This document shows, piece by piece, positions 39,394-49,549 of a stretch of 49,677 nucleotides of DNA (its first letter is position 1; each line of letters begins with the position of its first letter). The DNA comes from Promethearchaeia archaeon. Its GTDB lineage: Archaea; Asgardarchaeota; Lokiarchaeia; Sigyniarchaeales; SOKP01. Location of the stretch: positions 1 through 49,677 of the forward strand of contig JAHQWP010000042.1 of NCBI GenBank assembly GCA_029856235.1. Reading direction: 5' to 3'. The translations under genes and the position numbers were made by a program. The notes under the pieces are model-generated. The model was not told the DNA's origin. It made no database searches and saw only the letters and a program-made list of their open reading frames with translations.

Positions 39394-39775
39394 TTAAATC
39401 TCTACTGGTATTAGAATTCCTTTATTTTTTAAAGTAAGTATAGTACTGATAATCTGGTATCTTAATTCTTTTCTACCCGCAATTCCAAAACTGAGCAAGC
39501 TGGAAACAAAGAAAAGCTTCCTTTCTTCACTTGAAAAACAATACTCAATCTTTCTAGTGTCCTTCCATCACCATTAAGAACTCTCAAATTTTTTATTTGT
39601 ATAGAATATGGCCAAATCACCTTCACAGAAAAAATAAAGGCAAAAATTTCAATAGATCAATGAAAAAGGTTATAATTATTCATTGAAAATATCTCAAATT
39701 ACAAAATAAGTCAAAAACTGTTTTAATGGAATAATTTAAATTCTCCAAAAGAGATTGTTTTGGCTCTAAATTCAT
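39394..39775 (-). pseudogene. Frame-disrupted remnant of an unidentified gene
   Basis: Successive open pieces on the minus strand: MNLEPKQSLLENLNYSIKTVFDLFCNLRYFQ*; SIEIFAFIFSVKVIWPYSIQIKNLRVLNGDGRTLERLSIVFQ; then a shifted frame CFSSEERKLFFVSSLLSFGIAGRKELRYQIISTILTLKNKGILIPVEI*. Confidence 0.5.
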
Positions 39776-39826
39776 CTGTAATTATCTAAAATGATTGAAA
39801 ATATAACAAATATTGAGAATTATAAT

Positions 39827-40354
39827 TTAAGTATTATGCCCTAATCTAATCCTAATAATATCAAATAACAGAATCCCTAAAGAAGCGAGAATAACTTCAG
39901 CAATTAGTACTTGAATAAACATTAACCAGATAGGCAGCATAAAGACGAGATTTAAAACGATCGCTACATAAATAGAGATTATTATAGCATAAAGGATACC
40001 CCCCAGATACTTCAGATATTTTTTATCTCTGAAAAAAACTATGCAATAGAGCGCTGGTATGTTTACAATGCAACTAATTAAATCGATTGGTCCTAAAGGC
40101 GAAGTTAGGTTAACGAAAAACACTCCGATAACATTACCGATCAAACCTTCAATGGGAAAAAGAATGCACATTCCCACGATTAATTCTGCTAAGCGGAATT
40201 GAAGTCCTAAAAAACTTATAGGTTGAAAAACATACCCTAATGTAATATAAAGCGCTGCAGTAATTGCTGTTAAAGCAACTTTCAGACTTAATGGATTTTG
40301 TGTGAAAAATAGAGATTTTGACTTCTTTGAATCGTCTTGTTCAGAGGATATCAT
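39827..40354 (-). CDS. QueT-family ECF transporter S component
   Basis: LSLKVALTAITAALYITLGYVFQPISFLGLQFRLAELIVGMCILFPIEGLIGNVIGVFFVNLTSPLGPIDLISCIVN matches QueT-like organisation. Confidence 0.8.
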   Translation of the reverse strand: MISSEQDDSKKSKSLFFTQNPLSLKVALTAITAALYITLGYVFQPISFLGLQFRLAELIVGMCILFPIEGLIGNVIGVFFVNLTSPLGPIDLISCIVNIPALYCIVFFRDKKYLKYLGGILYAIIISIYVAIVLNLVFMLPIWLMFIQVLIAEVILASLGILLFDIIRIRLGHNT

Positions 40355-40533
40355 GATATATCTTCCTTTTTAATTCTATTAATCGAATTTATGAATTATT
40401 GAATATAAATCTAATTTATTGCGATTTATGTGTTATTTTCAATCCAATACGAGTAAAAATGAAATTACAAAAATTAACTGTAAATTAACTAAAATTTATC
40501 AAAAATTAGAAATAAAAAAAAAATTAAATAAAT

Positions 40534-41361
40534 TTATTTTCTCTTTTTCATTATTACCAAAATTAAAACTACCATTGTGCTTAATGAAGCAACTGTTAGT
40601 ACTGAAAGTCCAAATCCAGGAATCTCAGCGGCAGTAGTTAACTCTATAGAAAATTCGTAAATCGTGGTACTGTTAGCTTGTAATTTATATCCAATCCACG
40701 ATCCATATGTGCTATCATAGGACCAGGTTTCAGTACAGTTGTGAAGATATTGAAAGGTATAGAAAGAATGCCAATCTCCTGCAACTGCATTATGTACAAC
40801 TGTATTGCCTACATTTTCCCATTTTGGTTCCCACACTATTGCACCCAAATATTGAGACACAGATGTGGGTAGCTGGGCAAAATGAATAGCCCCATTCTGA
40901 ATGGTAACATTCATAGCAAAAATTGTATTGACAACAGCGGTAAGATCAGTAGGATCGTACAATGAAGCAACCATATCGCCAATGGAATCAGCTACCGCAC
41001 CAAATGAACCTTTGGTCCAATCCCAATTACTAGTATTGTATAACGTACCATCGAGAAATCCAAGACCAAAAAATGAATAATCTATTTTATGAGTAAAATT
41101 CACATCGGTCACCAGTGATTTCTTCTTTGCTCCTACCATTAACGCTCCCGATCCAAAAGAACCTTCTATTACTCCAACATATCCCGGTCCAAAAACTATC
41201 TCTAAACTAGCATTATTCGCTGTCCTTACTACCAATGTTTTTTCATTTCCTGCAGCTCCGTGGAATGTATATGTGCCAATTTGCGGAGTAGCTGTGGGAA
41301 TAAATGAAAAAGCAATTGAAAATGCAAGTAAAATCAATAATATTATCTTCGTTTTTTTCAT
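40534..41361 (-). CDS. Secreted surface protein with CTERM-like sorting tail
   Basis: Signal peptide MKKTKIILLILLAFSIAFSFIPTATP; C-terminus IPGFGLSVLTVASLSTMVVLILVIMKKRK (PGFG, TM, basic end). Confidence 0.75.
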   Translation of the reverse strand: MKKTKIILLILLAFSIAFSFIPTATPQIGTYTFHGAAGNEKTLVVRTANNASLEIVFGPGYVGVIEGSFGSGALMVGAKKKSLVTDVNFTHKIDYSFFGLGFLDGTLYNTSNWDWTKGSFGAVADSIGDMVASLYDPTDLTAVVNTIFAMNVTIQNGAIHFAQLPTSVSQYLGAIVWEPKWENVGNTVVHNAVAGDWHSFYTFQYLHNCTETWSYDSTYGSWIGYKLQANSTTIYEFSIELTTAAEIPGFGLSVLTVASLSTMVVLILVIMKKRK

Positions 41362-41538
41362 TTTTAACCCTATATTTTTATTTTGTTTTTAAATTTATAT
41401 TTAATCTATATTTTACTGGTTATCTATATAAATCTTACTCTAATGCGAAATTTGCAAAAAAAGGCTACGAAATTGTAAGATGTTTAAAATAAAATATTTT
41501 TTTTATTGGTAAATTTATTATATAAAAAGTGAGTATCA

Positions 41539-42321
41539 ATGTATATGGAACATTATTCTCCAGAAAAAAACATAGAAATAGCATACCAAATTAGTGGTAA
41601 CGAAAATGGGCCCAAAATGGTCTTAATTCATGGTCTCTTTTTAAATAGCGATTGCTGGAAATTTCAACTTGCTTTTTTTGAATCAAAATTTCATGTATTG
41701 CGGTTTGATCTCCGCGGTCACGGAAGATCCACCAAACCTAAGAAGCGATTTACGATTCGTAATTATGTAGATGATATGTTTGGTCTATTAAATCATGTTA
41801 ATTGGAATAAGGAGCTCTACTTGGTAGGTCATTCTTTGGGTGGTATGATTGCTTTAGTTTATGGTCTTGAAAATCCTACGCATGTTAATAAAATGGTAGT
41901 AGCAGACAGTTTCTGTTTTATTAGCCAAGAAGCAATTACAGATGTATTGGGACGAGTTAATAATAGTAAGTTAGAACAATTTGCTATAGGGATAAGTGTA
42001 AGAGGAATGGTCCCTTATGATGATGATAAAGCAAAGTTTGTGGCCAAGTTAGTAACAGATCACATGACAAAAAAAGACTGTTTACAAGCAACGGCAGCTT
42101 CAGCTGGTTTTAATATATGTGAAAATTTGAAATCCCTCACCATTCCAGTTTTGATTCCAGTAGGAAAAAAAGACATCACTACTCCAGTATGGGCAAGCGA
42201 GATGATTCATGAATGGTTACCACAATCAGAATTAATAATCATTCCAGACGCAGGTCACTTGACTATTCTCGATCATCCTGATGAATTTAACGATCTTGTT
42301 CATACATTTTGGGAAAAATAA
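41539..42321 (+). CDS. Alpha/beta hydrolase
   Basis: MVLIHGLFLNSDCW, RFDLRGHGRSTKP, LVGHSLGGMIAL, PDAGHLTILDHPDEF. Confidence 0.92.
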   Translation: MYMEHYSPEKNIEIAYQISGNENGPKMVLIHGLFLNSDCWKFQLAFFESKFHVLRFDLRGHGRSTKPKKRFTIRNYVDDMFGLLNHVNWNKELYLVGHSLGGMIALVYGLENPTHVNKMVVADSFCFISQEAITDVLGRVNNSKLEQFAIGISVRGMVPYDDDKAKFVAKLVTDHMTKKDCLQATAASAGFNICENLKSLTIPVLIPVGKKDITTPVWASEMIHEWLPQSELIIIPDAGHLTILDHPDEFNDLVHTFWEK

Positions 42322-42333
42322 AAAAAAAGTATA

Positions 42334-43362
42334 TTAATCCTTATTACCCCATCTTATTACACCCGCATTCCAAGCCCATCCAATTCCTGCTGATACAATA
42401 ACAATAATATCTCCATTTTTGATTTTTCCATCCCTAATTCCGTATTCGATAGAAATTATGCCGTCATTTTGCCCATTATGTCCAATATCTTCAAAGTAAG
42501 TCGATTGAGTATAAGGATCTACACCAACAGTTTTAGCCACATACTCAAATGCACTTCTTTTCATGTGTAATAAAGCTAAATAATTAATATCTTCTCGCTT
42601 ATAACCAGACTGTGCTAAGGCATTATCAATTACCTTTACAAATGAATCCATCGAGAATTTATCTAATCTATCCTTTAAACCCTCAGAATCAGGAACATCT
42701 AAATAATTTAATCCATCAGCTAATGCTTTTGAAGTAATAGGTTGAATTGTTCCTCCTGCTGGAACATAAACATCATCAGCAAATTTACCATTTGAAATAA
42801 CACTAATACCTAAAATTTCATTTCTTCTATAATCAGCACGAACTATAGCAGCTACACCACTTGCTGCTAAACTAATCATGAATCTGGATCTTGGATTTTT
42901 GTAATTAATTAAATCACAATTCCTATAACCACTTGCTACTAATATTCTATTAATTTTCGGGTTCGTTTGAATTAAACTTTTTGCAACTAACATTCCTACC
43001 AAAAATGTTCCGCACCGCTGATTGATATCAAAAGCCCACGATTTCATCGGATTTCCTAGTAATTGTTGAAGTTTTATACCGTTTACTACCATTGGATGTT
43101 CAGCATAGACTTCTCCGGCCCAGATTATTACATCTAAATCTTCTGGAGTAAGATTAGCTCTTTTAAGGGCTTGAAAACTCGCATTAGCGCCCATTTGGAC
43201 AGTATGATCTTCTGGTCCGGGAACACTCTTTCCTAAAAGTCCGAATTTTTCTTCAATAATATTTTTAGGAATTCCAGTCTCTTTAGATATATATTCACTA
43301 GTATGTCTTTCTTTAGGAATATAAACTCCCCAAGCTTCTAATCCAACTGGACGATATTCCAC
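42334..43362 (-). CDS. 3-oxoacyl-ACP synthase III / HMG-CoA synthase-like thiolase-fold protein
   Basis: INQRCGTFLVGMLVAKSLI (Cys), LALLHMKRSAFEYVAK (His), EDIGHNGQNDGIISIEYG; GTG start after AGGTGA. Confidence 0.82.
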   Translation of the reverse strand: MEYRPVGLEAWGVYIPKERHTSEYISKETGIPKNIIEEKFGLLGKSVPGPEDHTVQMGANASFQALKRANLTPEDLDVIIWAGEVYAEHPMVVNGIKLQQLLGNPMKSWAFDINQRCGTFLVGMLVAKSLIQTNPKINRILVASGYRNCDLINYKNPRSRFMISLAASGVAAIVRADYRRNEILGISVISNGKFADDVYVPAGGTIQPITSKALADGLNYLDVPDSEGLKDRLDKFSMDSFVKVIDNALAQSGYKREDINYLALLHMKRSAFEYVAKTVGVDPYTQSTYFEDIGHNGQNDGIISIEYGIRDGKIKNGDIIVIVSAGIGWAWNAGVIRWGNKD

Positions 43363-43373
43363 TTAAAATTCAC

Positions 43374-44936
43374 CTATTTTAATTCTCTTTTTAAAATTTT
43401 ACCAGTAGCACTTAGAGGTAACGAATTCTTTATTTCAAAATACTTAGGAATTTTATATTTTGCGAGGTTAGTCGTTAAGTATTCTCGAATTTCTTCCGAT
43501 TTAAGAGATTTCCCCGGTTTTAGAGTTAAGAAAGCTTTTCCTACTTCGCCCCATTTTTCATCAGGAACACCTATAACGGCAGCAAGATCAATGGCAGGAT
43601 GTTTAAAGAGAATCTCTTCTATTTCAACAGGGTATATGTTTTCTCCCCCACTAATATACATTTCTTTCCTACGACCTACAATGTAATAATATCCATCCTC
43701 ATCTTGCATGACTAAATCTCCAGTATGAACCCATCCGTCTTGTTCAATTGTCTTTCTTGTATCCTCTGGGTCTTCCCAATACCCAGAAAAGATGTGTGGT
43801 CCTTTTAATAATAATTCTCCTACATCACCTTCTTTTACAACTTGATTTGTCTTAGTATCTATAATCTTCGTATCACAATGAAAAACAGGTAATCCTACTG
43901 ATGTTGGTCTTTTTTTAATTTCTTGTTCAGGTAAGTAAAAATTATTTGGTCCAACCTCAGTTAAGCCATAACCCATTTTAAAAGGTTTATTTTTTACCCA
44001 ATATTTTTCCATGATAGCAACGGGGCAAGGAGCACCTCCAGAAATAAATATTTTAACAGAATCGAAATTGGTTTCATTAAATATTGGTAAATTCGACATA
44101 GCGTGAAACATAGTAGGAACGCCTATTACTATAGTACTCTTTTCGCGTTCAATTACCCTAATTGTCTCTTCTGGATCAAAATCTCCCATCAATATAGTTT
44201 TTGCTCCAAGATGATAAAACGGAACAAGCAGTACATTCCAACCTCCAGTGTGAAACAAGGGAAAGAGTAAAGGTTGGATGTCTTCAGGTGTTAAACTCCA
44301 CGAAAGTATCGTGTTTACAGAATTCCAGAAAATTAATCGATGAGGGATAGTTGCTCCTTTAGGTAGTCCAGTAGTGCCCCCTGTAAATAGAATGAGATGT
44401 GGATCCTCAAAATTTAAAATTGGACGCTCAATATTGGAACTTGAAACTTTCTCTGTCATCTCTTTAGTTGTATTATCGTCTAAAATAGATTTCTTGCCCA
44501 TAACAATATTTCTTCTAATTAAATCCATATTCTTAATTTCTTGAGCTTTATCCTCTAATCTCGGTTCATAGAAGAAGATTGAGGGAGAAGTTTTCTTAAT
44601 TAAATACTCAAGCTCTGGCATAGATAACCGAATATTGAACGGAACTAGAATTGCTCCAATTTTACCCGTTGCTAAAAATAAATCTATACATTCAAGTCTG
44701 TTAGTAGAGAACATTGCAACACGATCGCCTTTGGATATACCCTCGTTTAATAGAACACGGGCAAGCTTATTCGCTCTTATGTTAAGATCACTGAAAGTAT
44801 AGAGGTTTTTTTCGATGTTATCGAATAATGCCTCCCGGTTTGGTGTTAAAATAGCACGTCGTCCAGCCCAATCACCTATCCATTCGAATTCAGTTGAAAT
44901 TGAAATGTCTCCAGCTTTATACAATGTGTATATCAC
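43374..44936 (-). CDS. AMP-dependent acyl-CoA synthetase/ligase
   Basis: LILFTGGTTGLPKGATIPH, GYGLTEVGPN, DGWVHTGDLVMQDEDGYYYIVGRRKEMYISGGENIYPVEIE, SATGKILKREL. True start may be the TTG four codons in. Confidence 0.94.
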   Translation of the reverse strand: MIYTLYKAGDISISTEFEWIGDWAGRRAILTPNREALFDNIEKNLYTFSDLNIRANKLARVLLNEGISKGDRVAMFSTNRLECIDLFLATGKIGAILVPFNIRLSMPELEYLIKKTSPSIFFYEPRLEDKAQEIKNMDLIRRNIVMGKKSILDDNTTKEMTEKVSSSNIERPILNFEDPHLILFTGGTTGLPKGATIPHRLIFWNSVNTILSWSLTPEDIQPLLFPLFHTGGWNVLLVPFYHLGAKTILMGDFDPEETIRVIEREKSTIVIGVPTMFHAMSNLPIFNETNFDSVKIFISGGAPCPVAIMEKYWVKNKPFKMGYGLTEVGPNNFYLPEQEIKKRPTSVGLPVFHCDTKIIDTKTNQVVKEGDVGELLLKGPHIFSGYWEDPEDTRKTIEQDGWVHTGDLVMQDEDGYYYIVGRRKEMYISGGENIYPVEIEEILFKHPAIDLAAVIGVPDEKWGEVGKAFLTLKPGKSLKSEEIREYLTTNLAKYKIPKYFEIKNSLPLSATGKILKRELK

Positions 44937-46166
44937 CTAAACTGCGCGATAAATAGGCCATTTTCTCCAAACATATGCAAATAATATTTCAATCCAAAGG
45001 AACCACAGTACAAACGGAGTAGGATTCATCAACCAATAATTTGTATTATCTCCAAACATGATTGGTGATAAGAGATAATATGCGAAAAAGGTCAATGTTC
45101 CAATACCAATAACCAACAGAAATCTATAAAGAAAATTCTTCCATTGAGTATATTTTTTTGGCCAATTGTCAAAGAATAAAGACACTAATACTACAGCACA
45201 GATGAGAAATATAGCGTAGGTAATACTCATCATATACCAACCTTTAAGTCTTGGTACTGGACCAGGTGGTATTCCTCCAATTGCTATAAAAAATGGATCA
45301 AAAATGAATTGAGCAATATAAGGAAACAATATCGACACTACTAAGCCTAAAACTATACAAGCTCCCGTTGCTATCATACCTATAAACGGTTGTTTTCGAC
45401 CCAATTTACTCCACGGCCAATATTCAAAAACCATCATTGTTAGTAAGGAAAAGAAAATTAACCATTGGGTCCATCCAAGTGAAAATGCGTAACTAGGGAA
45501 CCCGGTTATTGGTTTAACTGCACTAGCTTCAGATGTAGCTGTGCGTTCACCTGCTGGAAAAAATAGCAGAAACCAAACTAGGATAGTGATTGCACTTCCA
45601 ATAATCCAGACAATTATTCCGCGTTTAGGTTGTTTAATCTTAAAAAATGGCCAGTACATAGTTCCTGCGACCCATAACACTGCAAAAGAAAAGCAAGAAC
45701 CACTCAGAGCTCCTAAGATAGAAGCTCCAACGAACCATGCAATATAAGGATCATCTGGAAGACCTCTTGCGATTATTTCACTACCATACAATGATGTAAA
45801 CCATGGCAAAAGTAAAAGTGAAAAAATCAAGATGATCACAAAATTTAACGCAGTTCCCACTAATCCTACTTTCCACGGAGTGCGAAACCAATTGTAATAA
45901 GGCCAATTTTCAAACCAAATCGCCCAAACTACTCCGATTAATCCAAAACCACCTATTACTGTTGCCCATGCCGTAATTTCCATTTCTTGGTTCGGATAAG
46001 GATTGTGCCATCGTGGATCGAAAAAAATCCACCAAGTTATAATACTGATTACAAAAACAAGAGCGATTGATAAAATCCCTGCAATTGGTTGCTTATAACG
46101 CGCCATTACAATCATAGGGGCTTCATCTGCGCTAGGTATTCCGATTTTTTCGCCTGCTAAAGCCAT
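44937..46166 (-). CDS. Multi-TM protein with repeated Trp-Pro modules, unknown function
   Basis: Repeats FENWPYYNWFRTPW, TMYWPFFKIKQPK, FEYWPWSKLGRKQ, FDNWPKKYTQWK, VWRKWPIYRAV between hydrophobic spans; adjoining the acyl-CoA ligase. Confidence 0.8.
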   Translation of the reverse strand: MALAGEKIGIPSADEAPMIVMARYKQPIAGILSIALVFVISIITWWIFFDPRWHNPYPNQEMEITAWATVIGGFGLIGVVWAIWFENWPYYNWFRTPWKVGLVGTALNFVIILIFSLLLLPWFTSLYGSEIIARGLPDDPYIAWFVGASILGALSGSCFSFAVLWVAGTMYWPFFKIKQPKRGIIVWIIGSAITILVWFLLFFPAGERTATSEASAVKPITGFPSYAFSLGWTQWLIFFSLLTMMVFEYWPWSKLGRKQPFIGMIATGACIVLGLVVSILFPYIAQFIFDPFFIAIGGIPPGPVPRLKGWYMMSITYAIFLICAVVLVSLFFDNWPKKYTQWKNFLYRFLLVIGIGTLTFFAYYLLSPIMFGDNTNYWLMNPTPFVLWFLWIEILFAYVWRKWPIYRAV

Positions 46167-46256
46167 AATTTCACCTATTTTTTATATTTTTTATTTTATG
46201 TTGTTTAATAATATTAATTTACTGCTCTGTTATTTAAAAATATTCTCAATTGACTG

Positions 46257-47147
46257 TTATTTTGGGAGTGTAGAAAAATGATTTTCTTCTATTCCCCATA
46301 ATTTTAGTATTTCTGCAGCTTCAAACATTATTTTTTCTATCAATTCATTAATAGAAACAATTTCCTTCTGGTGAGCAATAGATGCAGAAAGTACTCTAGT
46401 ACTTCTTAAATCCCGATGATACAATTGTCTATGGTACTCTTCAGAAAGAACATCAGTTTCACGCCATCTCTCCTTCGCATCTTGAGCTGCGGGACTTTCT
46501 TTTGTGGTGAGGATCGCTGAACCTAAACAAACACCCTCAGCACCCATACCTATTGCCCCTAAAAATCCACGCGCATCTCCAATTCCACCTGCTGCGATGA
46601 TTGGTGTTTTTAGTAGTCGTTTAGCTAAAGTGATATTCATTAGAGTAGTATGTTGGAAAGGATTTTTAAAGCCTGAAGCTTCCATCCCTATTAATGTAAT
46701 AGCACTTGCTCCAGCTCTTTCAGCCGAAATAGCATGTCGAAGTAAAGCGCATTTGTGAAACCAAAAACACCCTGCTTCTATTACTCTTTCTCCAATATGA
46801 GTCGCTTGATACGCAGATGTAGTAAAGACTTCTACTCCTTCGTCTATTGCTATTTCTAAATACTTCAAGTAATCATCTTTGGTCACATTTTTAAGAGGAT
46901 CAAATGTTCTAACACCTGGAGGTAAAACGGTTAAATTTATACCAAACGGTTTATCTGTTAACTCCTTCATTTTTATAAGTTCAGATTTGAAAGAATCTAG
47001 TCTATAATTTAAACCTGTAATAATCCCTAAGCCTCCAGCATTTGAAAATGCTGCCGCAAATTCAGTTCTACCTAACCCGGCAAATGCAGCCATAATTAAT
47101 GGATACTTAGTACCCGTCATTTTGTTTATAGAAGTGCTCCAAATCAT
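46257..47147 (-). CDS. Nitronate monooxygenase / 2-nitropropane dioxygenase-like FMN protein
   Basis: KYPLIMAAFAGLGRTEFAAAFSNAGGLGIITG, TPIIAAGGIGDARGFLGAIGMGAEGVCLGSAIL. Confidence 0.88.
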   Translation of the reverse strand: MIWSTSINKMTGTKYPLIMAAFAGLGRTEFAAAFSNAGGLGIITGLNYRLDSFKSELIKMKELTDKPFGINLTVLPPGVRTFDPLKNVTKDDYLKYLEIAIDEGVEVFTTSAYQATHIGERVIEAGCFWFHKCALLRHAISAERAGASAITLIGMEASGFKNPFQHTTLMNITLAKRLLKTPIIAAGGIGDARGFLGAIGMGAEGVCLGSAILTTKESPAAQDAKERWRETDVLSEEYHRQLYHRDLRSTRVLSASIAHQKEIVSINELIEKIMFEAAEILKLWGIEENHFSTLPK

Positions 47148-47297
47148 TTATACTACCATTTTTGACAATGTTATAATTAGTGTTGAGATTTAATTCTTAA
47201 TTAATCAGAAATAAGAGTATATTTAAAATTTATTTAAAATTATGGATTATTTGAAATTACTAATATTGAAAAAATGAACCTAGTTTTTAAAATGCTT

Positions 47298-48509
47298 TTA
47301 CCTTTTTTTTATCTTTTTAGAGAGAAATCTAACTCCGAGGATCAACACTGGTAGAAACACCATAAATGAATATCCCGTAATTACAGGATTCGGTGGTGCA
47401 GGATTACCTATTGCAGCTATAATAAAATTGTCAATAATATATATATACTCATCAAGTACACCACTAAGAATTCTTGCCGTAAAAGCTATAGTCAAATTAT
47501 GAGCAGGAATTAGAAATATACATTGACCAAGCAATCCCGCAGTATGGTATGCATACTTATCAATCCATACTAAATAGCCGTAAAATCCATTAGGTTGAGG
47601 AATACCCATGTCAAGCATCCAATTTTCAGAAATTACTTGCGTACCATTCCACATTCCATTATTTAACATTAAAAGCCCAACTTTAGCCATGGCTTGAGGC
47701 GTGAAATAGAGCCCATATCCTCCAAAACTCATATTTTCACTATTTTCTTGCCAGTACCACTCTTCTCGAGAAATACCAATAGGATCAAATAAATATTCCT
47801 CTGCAAATTCGGAAGTTTTTTGGCCCGTTGATTTATTTATTATTGCGGATAAGAGGTGTGTGGAAGCGGAACTATATCTAAAAGTATTGCCAGGGGCACT
47901 ATAAAGAGCGGGATTTAGAATTCCTTGAATCGTTTGATCCCAACTAAATTCTGCGTCGTTGTCGCCGTAGATACCTGATGTCATTGTTAATAGATGTTCT
48001 ACACAGATATTTTCTTTGCTGGGGGAACTATAAGTTAGTGTGGGGAAAAAAGATGAAAAAGTCTGACTCCTATTGCTAATATATCCTTCATCGATGGCAA
48101 TTCCTACTAAAAGGGCAATTATGGTTTTAGTGGATGAAAATTGAACATGTAAAGTTCTGTTAATTATAACTTCTATCCCAAAATAATCTGGTTCTGGACC
48201 ATAGCTATTTTCCTCCCTTATTATGGATCCAGAGAGGTACTCTTCATGAATAAGAAATCCATTGCGAACGATTGAAACACTATGAATATTGAGGTTATTT
48301 GTTTCGATATAGTCATACATCTTATAAATTGTTGTATTACTCATGCCTTGATCAGATGGATCAGTAACATTCCATTCTTTTGTAGGCCAATACATTGTCG
48401 TTTTTACTTGCCCTTTTACTATTCCTGTAATTATAAATGCATTGGTAAACACTAGTATTACAAAAACTAATAGAGTTGTTCTCCTCCAATTAATTTTTAT
48501 TTTCATCAT
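47298..48509 (-). CDS. Beta-lactamase-like (class C / serine hydrolase) membrane-associated protein
   Basis: Signal peptide/TM; FSSTKTIIALLVGIAIDEGYI (SxxK), RYSSASTHLLSAIINKSTG (YxS-like), C-terminal TM and KKIKKR. Confidence 0.85.
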   Translation of the reverse strand: MMKIKINWRRTTLLVFVILVFTNAFIITGIVKGQVKTTMYWPTKEWNVTDPSDQGMSNTTIYKMYDYIETNNLNIHSVSIVRNGFLIHEEYLSGSIIREENSYGPEPDYFGIEVIINRTLHVQFSSTKTIIALLVGIAIDEGYISNRSQTFSSFFPTLTYSSPSKENICVEHLLTMTSGIYGDNDAEFSWDQTIQGILNPALYSAPGNTFRYSSASTHLLSAIINKSTGQKTSEFAEEYLFDPIGISREEWYWQENSENMSFGGYGLYFTPQAMAKVGLLMLNNGMWNGTQVISENWMLDMGIPQPNGFYGYLVWIDKYAYHTAGLLGQCIFLIPAHNLTIAFTARILSGVLDEYIYIIDNFIIAAIGNPAPPNPVITGYSFMVFLPVLILGVRFLSKKIKKR

Positions 48510-48547
48510 ATTTTCTCGTTTTTTTGATTTAAAAGTTAAAAGTTAAA

Positions 48548-49531
48548 TTAAACCTCAATATTTTGAAATTCTATTATTTTTGATTCTATTTCCTCATATT
48601 GATTAGGGTAAAACTGTTTAAAAACTCTTACCCAATCATATCCTATTATTGCACCAGCTAAAAAACTCAGCAAGTAACCAAGATTGATCGTCTCCCCAGG
48701 GCTAAGCACATCTTTAGGGATGAATTTTGTGCTATATATGACCATGCTAAACGAAAATCCAGTCAGTAATATTCCAATTGGAAAAAGATACAGTTTTGAT
48801 CGTTTAAAAAAGGAAATATTCTCACGAGTCATTGAATTATAAATAGAAACGTTTTGTTTTGGCTTTTCTTGAGAAGTGGGTAATTTCTTCACAAATTTTA
48901 GGTGGATTATGTCATCGAAATCTCGTAGAATAAAAAACCCTCCAAAAAATAAGAAAAAATACAGAAGGATCATTACGATCGCTAAATAGATCTTATACTC
49001 TTTTGAAAAAACATCAAATTGAAGTAGATATGTGCGGAACGCAAAAAACAGTATACTTAATCCAACTAAGATTAAACCAAATAATCCCTCGTGTAAATGG
49101 TATTTGCCAATAAAGCTTCCTTCAAATTTTGAAGTAAATTTCTTGATGTAGTAAGCGATTAGTATCAATAAACCGGGAGCTACGATGGATGTTGATACAA
49201 ACAATACTATTTCTAAAAAATCATCACTCATGTTTGAGAGTAAATTTAAATCAAGGACAGAGTCGAAATGAGAAACATTCCACGCAACTATTCCAAATAT
49301 TATAAGGAGAAGATAACCTTTTTTGAAAACGCTGATTTTGATTATAATCGCTAAAGCAAGAAAGTAAACATTTAACAACATAAGCGTTGTAGCTCGCATG
49401 ATAGTTAGTTCATACGCATACCATTCATAGGATTGCTTATTAAGCAAATAATCTGCTAATGAGAAGTAGACTAAGAGAGTTAAAGAAAAAATAACTACGA
49501 TTTTTACTTTTACCAAATAACTTCTTTTCAT
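48548..49531 (-). CDS. Multi-TM membrane protein, unknown function
   Basis: 327-codon ORF with about eight hydrophobic spans. Confidence 0.65.
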   Translation of the reverse strand: MKRSYLVKVKIVVIFSLTLLVYFSLADYLLNKQSYEWYAYELTIMRATTLMLLNVYFLALAIIIKISVFKKGYLLLIIFGIVAWNVSHFDSVLDLNLLSNMSDDFLEIVLFVSTSIVAPGLLILIAYYIKKFTSKFEGSFIGKYHLHEGLFGLILVGLSILFFAFRTYLLQFDVFSKEYKIYLAIVMILLYFFLFFGGFFILRDFDDIIHLKFVKKLPTSQEKPKQNVSIYNSMTRENISFFKRSKLYLFPIGILLTGFSFSMVIYSTKFIPKDVLSPGETINLGYLLSFLAGAIIGYDWVRVFKQFYPNQYEEIESKIIEFQNIEV

Positions 49532-49549
49532 TAAATTCTATAAAATAAA

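Noticed and set aside
40419-40637. 72-aa plus-strand ORF upstream of QueT
   Set aside because: AT-rich low-complexity lysine/asparagine translation and overlaps the CTERM protein gene.
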